From the NCBI RefSeq assembly GCF_000005505.3, contig NC_016135.3, positions 18,632,613-18,696,612 on the forward strand: a stretch of DNA of 64,000 bases, written 5' to 3'. Shown piece after piece: positions 28,101 through 37,668 of the stretch; the first letter of the stretch is position 1, and each line of letters starts with the position of its first letter. The DNA is from Brachypodium distachyon (lineage: Eukaryota; Streptophyta; Magnoliopsida; Poales; Poaceae). The notes below the pieces were generated by a model. It made no database searches and was not told the DNA's origin. It saw nothing but the letters and a program-made list of their open reading frames with translations. The translations under genes were made by a program, and so were the position numbers.

Positions 28101-30763
28101 GTACAACTAGCACCCGATTTTGGGCAAAACCGTGATACGATTATTCAACGGTTAAGATTGGTTCGCATGCGTGACAGTGCTCGAACAAAACCAGACTTAA
28201 CCAGGCATCAGGTCCACATTTTCCTGGTTAAACCAGTGGTCCAATCCACATTACTAAACTACAGAACAACTAGAACGTTTATGTTTTATGCATCATCCCT
28301 TACAAACTGAACATCCATGACAGATGTGATTACAAAGATTTATGATAAATTTAAAAGCATGTCATCACATGCCAATATCATAGAGATTTGAAGATATAAA
28401 CATAGGGTTTTGAACTTTCAACATTGTTTTCCCTCTCAAGCGATTCTGATTATGAAGTTAACAGGCCAGCAAAAAGTGCTATTGAGGGAAGGTGTGCAAT
28501 ACACTTCAACATGCTCCCTCGCGACACAAAAAGGGCCACTTCTTTTTAACACAGCATCAGCCAGGTATTGCGCACAGGACCTTTCGACTATGGTATCATA
28601 TTGTTCGCATGCACAAACCAATTCACTCGATAACTAGCTAATGAGGAAAAGTGGGCGGTGCACTTCAACATATAGTTCTGCATTTCCCCCATAAAAATGA
28701 AGTATACAACTTTAATAGCAGGATAGAATAATAACATACTCTGCAAAGTAGGACCTCACGTGGAAACTTTGATTTAAATTGTAACATCTCCATGTTCAGG
28801 GTTCCATCTTTTAAGCTGCAAGGAATCATGTCAAGTTGGCAACGTTGTAACAAAGCAAATACCAAGAAAACGAACCTGATGTCACCGAAACAAAAATGGT
28901 ATAAGCAAGAGAAAGCTAAATATAATGGAAAGAAAGAAAAATACCATGAAAGGAAGGTGGTAATTTAAGAAGTTGACACAAATCACAGTAAACTTCACAG
29001 AGCTAGCCAGGTAGGTTGGTCTGAAAAATAAAATAAAATTTTGACACAGAAATTCTACCATGAGCCTGCCCCAACTTGCTAGGGATAGAAGGCTTAGGTT
29101 ATAGAAGTTCTACGATGACTGCCGTTGCGTGTTTCCAATAACTAGGCCTTAGGAAAAATATGAACATAAGTACATAATTGTATTACAAACAAATGAAATA
29201 AAAGGACTAAAGGATCCACAGTTGGGATGCAGTCTAAATATCTTGTTAACCTCAAACAACAATGATGTATCTTTTTTTAGAAAAAGAATCACAACTTGTT
29301 TGGCCATATGAGATAGGACCATTGCATAATTATGTCAAGCATTTGATTCACCTTCCATTCCTTAAAGTTGGATCCAACCCTAATATATTAGAGTACACAA
29401 GTCTCTGAGTCAACTGCACAGATGATGGTTTCCTGCAGCTCTCCATTTTCTGGAAACGTTAAATAGTAAAACAACAATAACATAACATAAGCATCAGAAT
29501 TGGAACACGGAAGTAAGAAACACCACAGAACCAGAGAAGCCAACTTTTTGCAAGCACCTCTTTCCACCACATAATATGTGACAGCATGCCTTCATTGCAG
29601 AGATCTCCCTGTTTGTTCACCTTATTAGACACCATTGTAATGCCTCGTGAAACCTTCCTTGGTTTGTACAATGATCTGTGGAATAGCCTGGAGTAAACAC
29701 AGTTATCCAGATTAAGAAAGCAGTCTAAATAGGCCAGCTTATATCCAACTTTGGTCAAAAAGCAAGTCCAAGCACTTAAATCTTCCATGTCGTTATGCTC
29801 AGGTACAAGGTGCAACAATGTATATGCAACAAATCCTTTGATCACTCCATTTCATGTATCCATCTGTTTATTAATTCAGATAAAATTGATCTGACCAATA
29901 CAGGTGCCATTATCTGTATCGTTAGATTACTAAAATGGTATTATCCTGTCATAATTGCATATCAGCATGCATTTAGTGAATATCACAGGAACACCCTTTT
30001 CGACCTTCGGTTGGATGTGCATGATTTCAGTATTTGAACGTGATTTCTTAATTCCAATAGGCTACTTGGGTACAAGCTTTGGAACTGAGTTTATTCAACT
30101 TCTGTACAAACATTCAATAATAATAGAAATTTTAAGCCAATGGTCCCAACCTGTACACGGCTACTCACATGCACATTCTTTAATTAGTATTCCCTCCTTT
30201 CCATATTTATTGCATATGATTTTTGTCCTATTAACCAAGTTTATAGGGAAAAATATCAACATCAGCAATAGCAATAGATCAACCATGAAATATATTTTCA
30301 TAATGTGTTTGTTTGGCATTATAGGTGTTTATATTTTTATCAATATAAACATGGTCAAACTTTAAAAAGATTGACTTATGACAAAAAAATCATATGCCAT
30401 ATAATATGGAAAGGAAGGAATAGGTGATAGAGACGGTGATAAAGTTAGTTTTCATGGATTTCAAATAGATTTATCCAGATATAACGTGGATTTAAAATAT
30501 CCACGGAAGTTACAAAACATATCCCCCAGTGGCCGCACTATAAAATCCGCAACAATGCCAGTGTCCTATGCTCCGCAAATGTCCATACCAAAAGAAAATC
30601 GACAAACCACTGAAGGTCACAAAATATATGTGGCAATGAGCAAGGAAGCTCACAGGACGGGGAGCGGGGAACGGCGCGGGCGGCGGCGCCGGACGATAGA
30701 GTCGGCGAGGGGGAGCCAACGCGGCGTGGCGGCCACGATCGTGCTCGCCAGAAGCCGCTGCAT
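13124..30763 (-). CDS. MSH1: MSH1: organelle MutS homologue with GIY-YIG domain
   Basis: Twenty-two exons: 30763-30654, 29687-29558, 29449-29352, 28815-28740, 27654-27535, 26718-26671, 25974-25910, 24419-24334, 23737-23573, 23209-23100, 22845-22740, 22648-22573, 20828-20770, 19921-19854, 18836-18663, 18426-18220, 17902-17646, 17122-16979, 16302-16251, 15040-14741, 14138-13437 and 13351-13124. All phases match over 3381 nt (1126 aa), close to the Arabidopsis MSH1 length and the same exon number. The N terminus (MQRLLASTIVAATPRWLPL) is a basic dual-targeting-type presequence. Exon 5 carries the mismatch-reading motif GDFYE (about 140-144). The ATPase has Walker A GPNGGGKSS (about 760-768), Walker B LVLIDE (to about 840) and the STHLHGIFD signature. 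The C terminus (about 1035-1115; IYIVIRR, KLYVGQTDDLVGRLAVHR) is a GIY-YIG nuclease-like domain, found only in the plant MSH1 group. MSH1 suppresses illegitimate recombination in mitochondrial and plastid DNA. The gene appears intact. Confidence 0.96.
15068..15119. repeat. Degenerate Stowaway MITE remnant in MSH1 intron 19
   Basis: The words CCGATCCATAACAAGTGTCGCTGATTTAGTACAA and TCGGAGGGAGTA belong to the same family as the complete copy at 16658-16718, but the left end and the middle are decayed. It lies in the intron just upstream of the exon that carries Walker A. Confidence 0.6.
16658..16718. mobile_element. Very short Stowaway MITE (61 bp)
   Basis: Starts CTCCCTCCGATCCATAATAA and ends ATTGATCGGAGGGAG, with TA at 16656-16657 and 16719-16720. 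It is little more than two terminal repeats with an internal deletion. It lies in the MSH1 intron between exons 18 and 19. Confidence 0.88.
19114..19350. mobile_element. Tourist MITE in MSH1 intron 14
   Basis: A 237-bp element starting GGGCATCCCTAGTAATGGTT and ending ACATTGGAGATGCCC, with TAA on both sides (19111-19113 and 19351-19353). A 3-bp TAA/TTA duplication and GGGCATCTCC-type ends mark PIF/Harbinger-derived Tourist elements. A sibling of the same family lies in opposite orientation at 45267-45507. Confidence 0.88.
20829..22572 (-). other. MSH1 intron 12, long and transposon-bearing
   Basis: This 1.74 kb intron separates two short exons. It holds a Stowaway-like copy at about 21112-21359 (ends CACTCCCTCAGTTTC and GAAACGGAGGGGGTA). 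It also holds a stretch (about 21440-21990) built from repeated GGATATGGATATG / CCATGGATAC words, which looks like a fragment of an unclassified transposon. No coding region is supported. Confidence 0.6.
24764..25732. mobile_element. TIR transposon, about 970 bp, in MSH1 intron 7
   Basis: The left end GGGAAATTTATAACAATGCC pairs with the reverse complement of the right end (GGGAAATTTATAACAATGTC), and TA flanks both ends. The interior has an 11-nt C run and a CT-rich middle but no recognisable transposase. The TA sites fit a Tc1/mariner-type element; a Mutator-type element that lost its 9-bp duplication is possible. Confidence 0.72.
27655..28739 (-). other. MSH1 intron 4, no embedded gene recognised
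   Basis: The 1.1 kb intron contains short open frames on the opposite strand (for example 28035-28310) but no family signature. I read it as plain intron sequence. Confidence 0.5.
30190..30420. mobile_element. Stowaway-type MITE in MSH1 intron 1
   Basis: A 231-bp element flanked by TA (30188-30189 and 30421-30422). The left end TTCCCTCCTTTCCATATT matches the reverse complement of the right end TTCCTTCCTTTCCATATT, and the pairing continues inward past GCATATGATTTTT. It sits in the first intron, between the presequence exon and the rest of MSH1. Confidence 0.82.
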
Positions 30764-31158
30764 GGCGACGGCGCGGAGAGGGGCTAGGGTTTTGCTGCCT
30801 CCCCGGCTCGCGGCTTGCAGAGCGAGGCGGGGAGGAACTGAGGAAGCGTGGGGTTTTGGGAAGAGCACTGTTTCGGAAAATGTCGAGGCGCGCCGCAGCA
30901 CGGGGGCTGGTATTGGTCGGGACTCGGGAAAGTATTTTGAGTATTTTACTTTTATGTTTATTCCGGGGAATTCTTCGAGTAAATTGCGCGTGTCTACCGG
31001 CAGTATGTATGGTCGCTCACTTGCGCTCAGGGCTCAGGCAGCCAGGCTTCGCCGGAGGCGGCTTCTCTGACATGCCTCAATACACGTAGCTAGTACGGTC
31101 GTCCATAGTATCCGCGATCTTTTATCCTAACATACAGCGATTTTTCGTTCTCCCTCGG
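30764..31158 (-). promoter_or_regulatory. MSH1 upstream region, cut short by a transposon
   Basis: Only about 395 bp separate the MSH1 start codon from the left end of the PIF/Harbinger element. The part nearest the gene is GC-rich and should hold the 5' UTR and core promoter. No clear TATA box was found. Distal control elements, if any, would have to lie within or beyond the transposon. Confidence 0.5.
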
Positions 31159-31592
31159 AGCAAGTCCAGCAGACTGCTCAAACTTGAGCTCTCAAATCTC
31201 CATACGGGGATTCCCTAAACAAAATTCTCTCCCCAAATTTCTCATCTCCCCAGCAGACTACTCAAATATCAGCCCCTATAATTCATTCTTCCATATTTTA
31301 TCCATATCCTTCAACCGTTTTTGCAAACATCTATATTTCAAACGACTTGAATTGAAATTTTGTATTTGAAACGCTTATAATTTAAATTTAATAGTTGTAT
31401 TTTATTTATATCCAATTATTAAATAAACTATAATATGTGGAGCTATTTTCTTAACGGCTCTTTTCCAAACGGCTAGATTTTGAACGGATCTTTTCCAACG
31501 GCTATATTTCTTAGTCTATATATATATGTGTGTGGATCTCTGAAGCATTGTTCATTCACTCTCTACCCCATCTCTCAGCCTCTTCTCACAAA

Positions 31593-32971
31593 ATGCATCC
31601 TAGCACACTTGGGCAATACGTGAGTTCGTCAGAGGAGGAGGAGGAGGAGGAGTATGAAGATGACGGCCATGAATTAATGGTTGCTACGGCGGCCATAGTT
31701 TTGGACGCAAACATGCGGTTCAATGCTCGACGCCGTGGTGGTTCTGTGCCGGGTCGTCAGGTAATTAACCGCGATAGGGTAGCTGGGCATGGTAGATTAT
31801 TTGAAGACTACTTCGCGCAGCATCCTGTCTATGGCTCCTCGTATTTTCGCCGAAGGTATGCAATGCTTATATATGGTTTTTATTTGCATTTTTATTGTTC
31901 CTCTAGTGTACAACTAATTGCCTTTGTTCTCACAGGTTTCGAATGCCTCGGCCGTTGTTTCTTCGCATAGTGAAAGCTGTGCGGGAACACGATAGCTATT
32001 TTGTGCAGAAAAGAAATGCTGCTGAAAAACTTGGGTTATCATCTCTTCAGAAGGCTACTGCAGTGTTTCGAATGTTGACTTATGGTGTAGCTGCAGATGC
32101 TACATATGAGTACGTTCGGATTGGAAAAAGTACTGCTTTAGATAGTATGAAAGCATTTGTTAGAGCTGTTATTGAAGTTTTCGGAGATGAGTATCTTAGA
32201 TCTCCAAATGATGCCGATACTGCTAGATTGCTTGCAATTGGAGAGAGCAGAGGGTTCCCTGGAATGCTAGGGAGCATCGATTGCATGCATTGGGGGTGGA
32301 AAAATTGCCCTTCCTCATGGCAAGGTATGTATACTGGCCATGTGCGCGAGCCCACAATCATTCTAGAAGCTGTTGCTTCACAGGATCTTTGGATTTGGCA
32401 TGCCTTCTTTGGTTTACCAGGCTCTCTTAATGACATCAATGTTCTTCACCGTTCCCCTATCTTCACAAGGCTAGCAGAAGGGCAAGCTCCATAAGTTAAT
32501 TATACAGTAAATGGTAACAATTATACAATGGAGTACTACCTTGCCGATGGCATATACCCGCAGTGGACAACATTGGTTAAGACAATACCCTCTCCACTAG
32601 GGCAGAAGAATAAATATTTTGCAAAATGTCAAGAAGCACATAGGAAGGATGTGGAGCGAGCATTTGGAGTTCTTCAAGCTCGTTTTGCAATTGTTCGTGG
32701 ACCAGCAAGACTGTGGGATGAAGAAGTACTCCATGATATCATCACAGCTTGTGTTATCATGCATAACATGATAGTTGAAGACGAGCGAGACGAAGGTCCA
32801 CAAGACTACAATTACGACAACATGGGAGAAAAGGTTATTCCCTCTCATGCACAGACGGCTGAATTCTCGAACTTCATTCAGAATCATCTTGACATCCGCA
32901 ACGCACAAGTCCACTCTCAACTGAAAGATGACCTGGTTGAGTATCTCTGGCAAATTTATGGGGCAATGTAG
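31593..32971 (+). pseudogene. PIF/Harbinger transposase (HARBI1-like DDE nuclease), one nonsense codon
   Basis: Two exons, 31593-31855 and 31936-32971, joined across an 80-bp intron (GTATGC to CACAG) in matching phase. The N terminus has an acidic run (SSEEEEEEEYEDD). The catalytic triad positions are all visible: the first D in GSIDCMHWGW, the second in GSLNDINVLH, and the E in RKDVERAFGVLQARF. The only break is TAA at 32492-32494, in the place where relatives carry Q after the AEGQAP-like segment; this looks like CAA to TAA. The rest of the frame, to the stop at 32969-32971, is uninterrupted, so inactivation appears recent. The protein would cut and join element ends together with its Myb-like partner. 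Confidence 0.88.
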
Positions 32972-33159
32972 TGTGCAATTTACCTAGTCGTATGTAGTTA
33001 GAGTTAGGATCTAAGTCGGAAAGGTTTTGTCCCGAAGAAGATTACCCTGCCGACTTGATCTATTTAGCATGTACTGTTTTTACATTATGGAGGGGTGTAA
33101 TATTATGTATGGTAATGTATGCAACTACTTTAATGAATTAATCAATGGACCTCAATAGT

Positions 33160-33290
33160 AAATACAACAACATAATCCATAGACCTCAAATAGTTCATAC
33201 AACAACATAATCCATAGATCTCAAATAGTTCATACAACAACATAAACCTCAAATAGTTCATACAACAACATAATCCATAGACCTCAAATC
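33160..33290. repeat. Tandem repeat, about 35-bp unit, 3-4 copies
   Basis: The unit CATAATCCATAGACCTCAAA plus TAGTTCATACAACAA recurs from about 33160 to 33290 with one shortened copy. It lies between the 3' ends of the transposase and the Myb-like gene inside the PIF/Harbinger element. Confidence 0.82.
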
Positions 33291-34395
33291 GATCTTTTAG
33301 ATCGTCGGTCAATGATATCACGTCGTAACATCCTGTAGTATTCTTTTTGGTCATCATCCAAAGAACTAAGGTCCTTGTTCATGATTTCCATTTCCATCTT
33401 CCTTTCCTCAATTTCAATCTTCTTTTGCTCCATTGCAAGTGCTCCTTCATAACGCTCTTTCTTTGATGCCTCTCTTGCATTCTCTCTTGCTTCTCTTGCC
33501 ATTTCTCTTGTCATCTCTCTTTGCCTCCCCCTTTGAAAACACAAGATCCAATGCCATGACAACATTACTATCATCTGAAGAGGTAACATTTTTACCTCGA
33601 CGTTGCCGCTCTTTCTCCGCCTTCTTCCTAATAGGTCTCTTCATGTGATCCGTTTTGGCCGGAGATGTAGCTTCAAAGTCATCAATATGGACCGTGTTGG
33701 TTTCATGAGTAGACATACTCGGACTTGCATTTGAGCTTGACTTCTGCTTTTTATTACTTTGAGATGACCTATCAGATTGAGCCAACCACTTTTGTTCGAA
33801 ACGCAGCATGTTCCAACAATGCAGTAGCACAAACCCTTTATGGGTCTTATCTAGTGACTTGAACAATTTGAGAGCATCAACAATCTGCACAAGTGAATAG
33901 GTCTTAGTATATTGGCAAAAAACATATGAATATACAATGAAATTAAACAACTAGGTGAACTACCTTATCTTGCTCTGTCTTCCCGCTTTCGTGCCTATGC
34001 ATAATTTGATCGTAGCATCCACAAAACCTACCCACTTGTTCTTTCAGAACGGACCAACGACGTGATAAGGAATTGACACTGCGGTCACTACTTTCTGGCT
34101 TGTGCAATTCATACTCCTCATGGATCCTATTCTAATAAGTCGCACTCTTTTGCTCAGTACCTACTATTGGATCCATACTAGCATGCAACCATGCAGCCAC
34201 CAACACTTCATCTTCTTTATCACTGAAATTTCCTTTCCTCTTGTTATTTGCTTTTACTGGAGGAGTAGGAACTTCAGCTTGCATTGGCTGAGCTCCAAAT
34301 TGACTGCTCAAATTTTGGCCCCAAGCTTCTTGAAGATATCCTTCACTCAACAAATTTGTGTACAAACCCATGGGACTACCCTGGCTATCCATCAA
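33284..34395 (-). pseudogene. PIF/Harbinger Myb/SANT-like accessory protein, broken
   Basis: Exon 1 runs from ATG 34395 to about 33964 and exon 2 from 33884 to 33284, with a GTAGTT...TTGTGCAG intron. The N-terminal half carries a Myb/trihelix-like segment (NFSDKEDEVLVAAWLHAS, then SLSRRWSVLKEQVGRFCGCY). The C-terminal half is a charged coiled-coil region (EQKKIEIEERKMEMEIMNKD) as in the second gene of plant PIF/Pong elements. Two breaks are seen: TAG at 34132-34134, where TGG is expected (Y-W-N-R), and a frameshift near 33540. In active elements this protein binds the terminal region and helps the transposase enter the nucleus. Confidence 0.85.
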
Positions 34396-34614
34396 AGCAC
34401 CCTAAAAATATTTTAGGAAATTTAATCAAAACTGTATGATATGCTCTCATGAAACAACAAAATTGATCTACCAATCTACATCTACATTTCTATAAAATTG
34501 ATCTATAAATATTTCTATAGTAGCACACATCAATCTACACAAGATTTTCATCTCTCTGTCTTTCTCCTATCAGACATCGCGCTGCGTCCCCGTCCCGACC
34601 CCCTAGCGCCGCCG

Positions 34615-34790
34615 CCTGCCCATCCCGCCCCGCGGCGCCGCCGGCCTCCCCATCCCGCCTCCATCGAGTGCCGTAGCGCCTCCGGCCTCCCCTTCCCGCG
34701 CCGCAGCACCGCCGGCTCCTCCCCATCCCGATCGCAGCGCCGCCGGCCTCCCCATCTAGCGCCGCAACCACGGGCTTCCCCATCCGCCGC
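34615..34790. repeat. GC-rich degenerate tandem repeat in the Myb-gene leader
   Basis: Blocks of roughly 29-42 bp, each ending near GCCGCCGGCCTCC and starting CCATCCCG, follow one another five times. The region lies upstream of the Myb-like start codon, so it is probably 5' leader or promoter of that gene. Long open frames on both strands here are a by-product of the GC-rich repeat. Confidence 0.65.
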
Positions 34791-35460
34791 CCCACCAAAT
34801 CCGACCACCAAATCAACGCTGCCGACCACAACTACACAGCAGAGAAGGGAGGGAAGGGGGAGGAAGACGAACCTTGGCGCGAGCAGGACGGATTCCGTTG
34901 GAGTCGTTGCTTTCGGGATCCCCGATCCGGCTGCTGAGTTTCGGGCGTCGGGAGGACGATATCGGGAGCGCCTCAATTTAGGGAGGACGAACGGGGCTCT
35001 GCTAGACAGAGTTTTGTGGCCAAAAGCCCTAAGTTTGAGGATAGGGAGTCATATAAGGAGTCTCTTGGACTTGCTTATTCCCATCTTCTTCAACGGATTA
35101 GGTTCTTTTATTTTAATTTCTGCATTCATGACTTGTCGACTTGTGATTTTCCATGCATGCTGGTTGACTTGCCTATTTGGCTATTGTTCACGAGTTGACC
35201 TCCTTGACTCTTAGTTTAACTTGGTGTCCGTTACATAAAATCTACAGTTTTGCTATTTCTTAGACGATTGAGAAATAACTATATTTTAGTCGATGATAAC
35301 AACTTTTTGATTCCTCATCAAGTTCGTGTAAGATTAATGTAGCTCTGATGGATAAGAAAATCTTGATTGAATGACTTCGATTGTTGACTGAAACCGACCG
35401 AGAGATAGACACTCGCTAAAATTTATGACCCGATACTTTAAGGAAACTACTATTCCCTAA

Positions 35461-35776
35461 CAGCTCGTTTGGCACCCATCATTTGGGCATAAAATTCTGG
35501 AATTCATTTTGAATTCCAGAAACCAACTTATTTGGGTGTCACAGAATTGGTCATAGGAATCCAATCTCAAATTTCATGAATTATACTATAACTAACCCAA
35601 TTCCTCTCTAAAAGCCATCATTTCTCTAGAATTTTCTCTCACTCTACAATTACATGTGGTAAACAAACATGATTTTTGAACCCGGAATTCAAATTCAACC
35701 AAATGAAATCCTATCAAAATTGGATTTCATTTCATTTCTACCAAATGAACTGAATTCTTGGTTGCCAAACGGGCTG
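35461..35776. mobile_element. Tourist-like MITE (316 bp) with TAA duplication
   Basis: The left end CAGCTCGTTTGGCACCC and the reverse complement of the right end (CAGCCCGTTTGGCAACC) match closely. TAA flanks both sides (35458-35460 and 35777-35779). The interior repeats GAATTC-containing words. It lies directly beyond the PIF/Harbinger element and about 600 bp downstream of the LPA1-like stop codon. Confidence 0.8.
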
Positions 35777-35779
35777 TAA

Positions 35780-36359
35780 CATTAATTTTTGCAATGGCTA
35801 TAGAACATTTTTGCAATGGCTATAGAACTAAACCATTTTCACAAATTTATGTTTAAACACTTCCAACACACTAACAGAGTAGAAAACCCAGAGATGATGC
35901 CCTCGTAGATAGTTTAGTTGTGACGGCATTAACACCACGTATATATATGGTAACACTGAAAATTTAACCTGAATTTGATCCAACAAGAGGAACTAGAAAG
36001 AGAAAGCCGTGCTCAAAATTTACTGCCGATACCAAATTTGAATTTTACATTTTGTACCAACGACGCACAGTTTCTTTCTTTGTTCATTTGAAATTTTACA
36101 AGAGAATTAGAAATGCTTATTGAACACACACACTGTATTAAACTCTTTTTTGAACTCGGGCAACCTTTATTAACTGTTAAGAGTCACGTCATCTACAGAA
36201 AGAGGCTAAACAAATGAAGTGGGTGATCCTCCCGAGTCCCGAACACATGAAGTGATGACACTCGCTTCCTTGGCTAGAAAACTGCAGCCCGGCAGCCTCA
36301 TCGTCACTGCCGTTACCATAGCCGCGTCAATATTCAACTTGAGCAACAAACTGGCAAGA
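35780..36359. other. Intergenic, 3' side of the LPA1-like gene
   Basis: AT-rich, with no coding region supported. It must include the 3' UTR of the minus-strand LPA1-like gene. A short direct repeat (TTTTTGCAATGGCTATAGAAC, partly) occurs near 35790-35830. Confidence 0.4.
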
Positions 36360-37668
36360 CTACACCCTCCCGTCCATTCCATCTAAAAAACCCGACCACA
36401 TTCCTTTCACTAGCGGCAATTGCGCCACGAAGGCTTGCCATGGAGGGTACCCGACGCCGCTGCCACGGACGCGCCCGTCCATCCTGAGCGACAGGTACCT
36501 GCGCACGCACAAGACCCCGTGGCCATATTACGAGGTAAGAAAGATTGAGCAAAAATAACGTTAGGAAGACTTCACACGAGTTTGCAGTGGTACTTACACA
36601 GGGGAATCAGGTGCCACATTGGCCAGCTTCTTCTGCTCCTCCAACCATCTGCAAGAAGCAGAAGTAGTAGCAATTAATCACCGTAAGGAGGAACTCGGCA
36701 ACTCGCCATTCTTTTCTCTTCTTCTGAGTAAGACATCAACGTAAAAATTAGCGCAGGTTGATGTGCTCCATACTTGGCCCATTCGGAAGTGTAAACCGGC
36801 GTGAGCTGCCAAAGCCTCTTGCTCTTCTCACCGATCCCGTCGCCCTCATTCTCACCCTCCTCCGCTTCCCCGTCGAATTGCAGCGCCGGCGTGTTCCCGT
36901 CCGTCGGGAAGGGCAGCACGAGCACGCCCCTGTCCATGAGGTCCTTCAGGAACGGCTTGCTCCGGCGGAACGACTCCTCGACGAACTCGGCGGGTCCCGC
37001 GACGATGACGAGCCGCGCGCTGCCCCGCAGCTCGCCCAGCGGCACGACCCTGCCGCCGGCGCCGACGCGCAGCTTGAGCCTGGACAGGTTCTCCTCCCGC
37101 GTGAGCCTGGCCACCTGGGCGTCGCTGGCCTTCCTGTCGCGCGAGTAGAGGAAGGCGAAGACCGCGACGGCCGCGACGTCGATGCCCAGGCCCCTGAGCG
37201 TCTCCGCGGCGCCGGCCAACCTCGCCGGGTTCGTCAGGGCCGGGACGAGCTGCGTGAGCGCGATGAGGCTGCCCAGGCCCGCGCTGGCCATGAACGCCAG
37301 GTAGAAGAACATCCGCACCGACCGGAACGGGGACAGGACCTCGCTCCTTATCTTGGCCATGGAATTACTGCTGCTGTTGCTGCTGCTGCGAGTTCGAACG
37401 AGGCATGACATGACGACAAGTCCGGAGCCCAGAACAGAACACAAATCAGAAGAAGACGAAGAACAAGACAGGGAGGCGTCTACCTTACCTCAGGAGGAGG
37501 AGGGGAGGGCTTGTTCGCCGCGGAGCAGCGGAAGCCGGGGCGTGCTCTGCTGCTGCCGCTGCAGGATGAGGAGGGCGATGGCTTCCGAGCAATCGGCGGC
37601 AGGGAGAGGAGAGGGGTGGAGAGGCAGACGGTGGGCGGGGAGGGGATCAGCCGCACCGGCACCGCCAT
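36360..37668 (-). CDS. LOW PSII ACCUMULATION 1-like chloroplast protein
   Basis: Four exons: 37668-37484, 37385-36774, 36648-36598 and 36498-36360. Phases match, giving 987 nt (328 aa). The first 60 or so residues (MAVPVRLIPSPP..., rich in S, P and R) look like a chloroplast transit peptide. After it come KIRSEVLSPFRSVRMFFYLA and two hydrophobic stretches (YLAFMASAGLGSLIALTQL; LGIDVAAVAVFAFLYSRD) expected to span the thylakoid membrane. The rest contains LTREENLSRLKLR, QLTPVYTSEWAKWLEEQKK and SLRMDGRVRGSGVGYPPWQA, typical of the LPA1 C-terminal region. Arabidopsis LPA1 helps assemble photosystem II and has TPR repeats in front of this region; none are seen here. It is therefore an LPA1-like paralogue type rather than LPA1 itself, and its role is inferred only. 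Confidence 0.85.

Larger units (their letters stand above)
31159..35075. mobile_element. PIF/Harbinger transposon with transposase and Myb-like gene
   Basis: The left end AGCAAGTCCAGCAGACT (31159-31175) matches the reverse complement of the right end (AGCAAGTCCAAGAGACT, 35059-35075) at 15 of 17 bases. Between them are the two convergent genes typical of plant PIF/Harbinger elements: a DDE transposase on plus and a Myb/SANT protein on minus. The expected 3-bp TTA/TAA duplication was not found, so the outer limits could be off by a few bases. Both genes are broken, so the copy is non-functional but could be moved in trans. Confidence 0.85.

Noticed and set aside
28035..28310. 91-codon plus-strand frame inside MSH1 intron 4
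   Set aside because: No recognisable domain, lies wholly within an intron of a well-supported gene, and is near the length expected by chance.
33142..33290. Possible CRISPR-like array of 35-bp repeats
   Set aside because: The units are directly adjacent with no unique spacers, and the host is a plant; it is a simple tandem repeat.
34498..35214. 238-codon open frame on the plus strand
   Set aside because: It runs through the GC-rich repeat upstream of the Myb-like gene inside the PIF/Harbinger element, overlaps long frames on the other strand, and resembles no protein.
36758..37408. 216-codon plus-strand frame
   Set aside because: Antisense shadow of LPA1-like exon 2, caused by high GC content.
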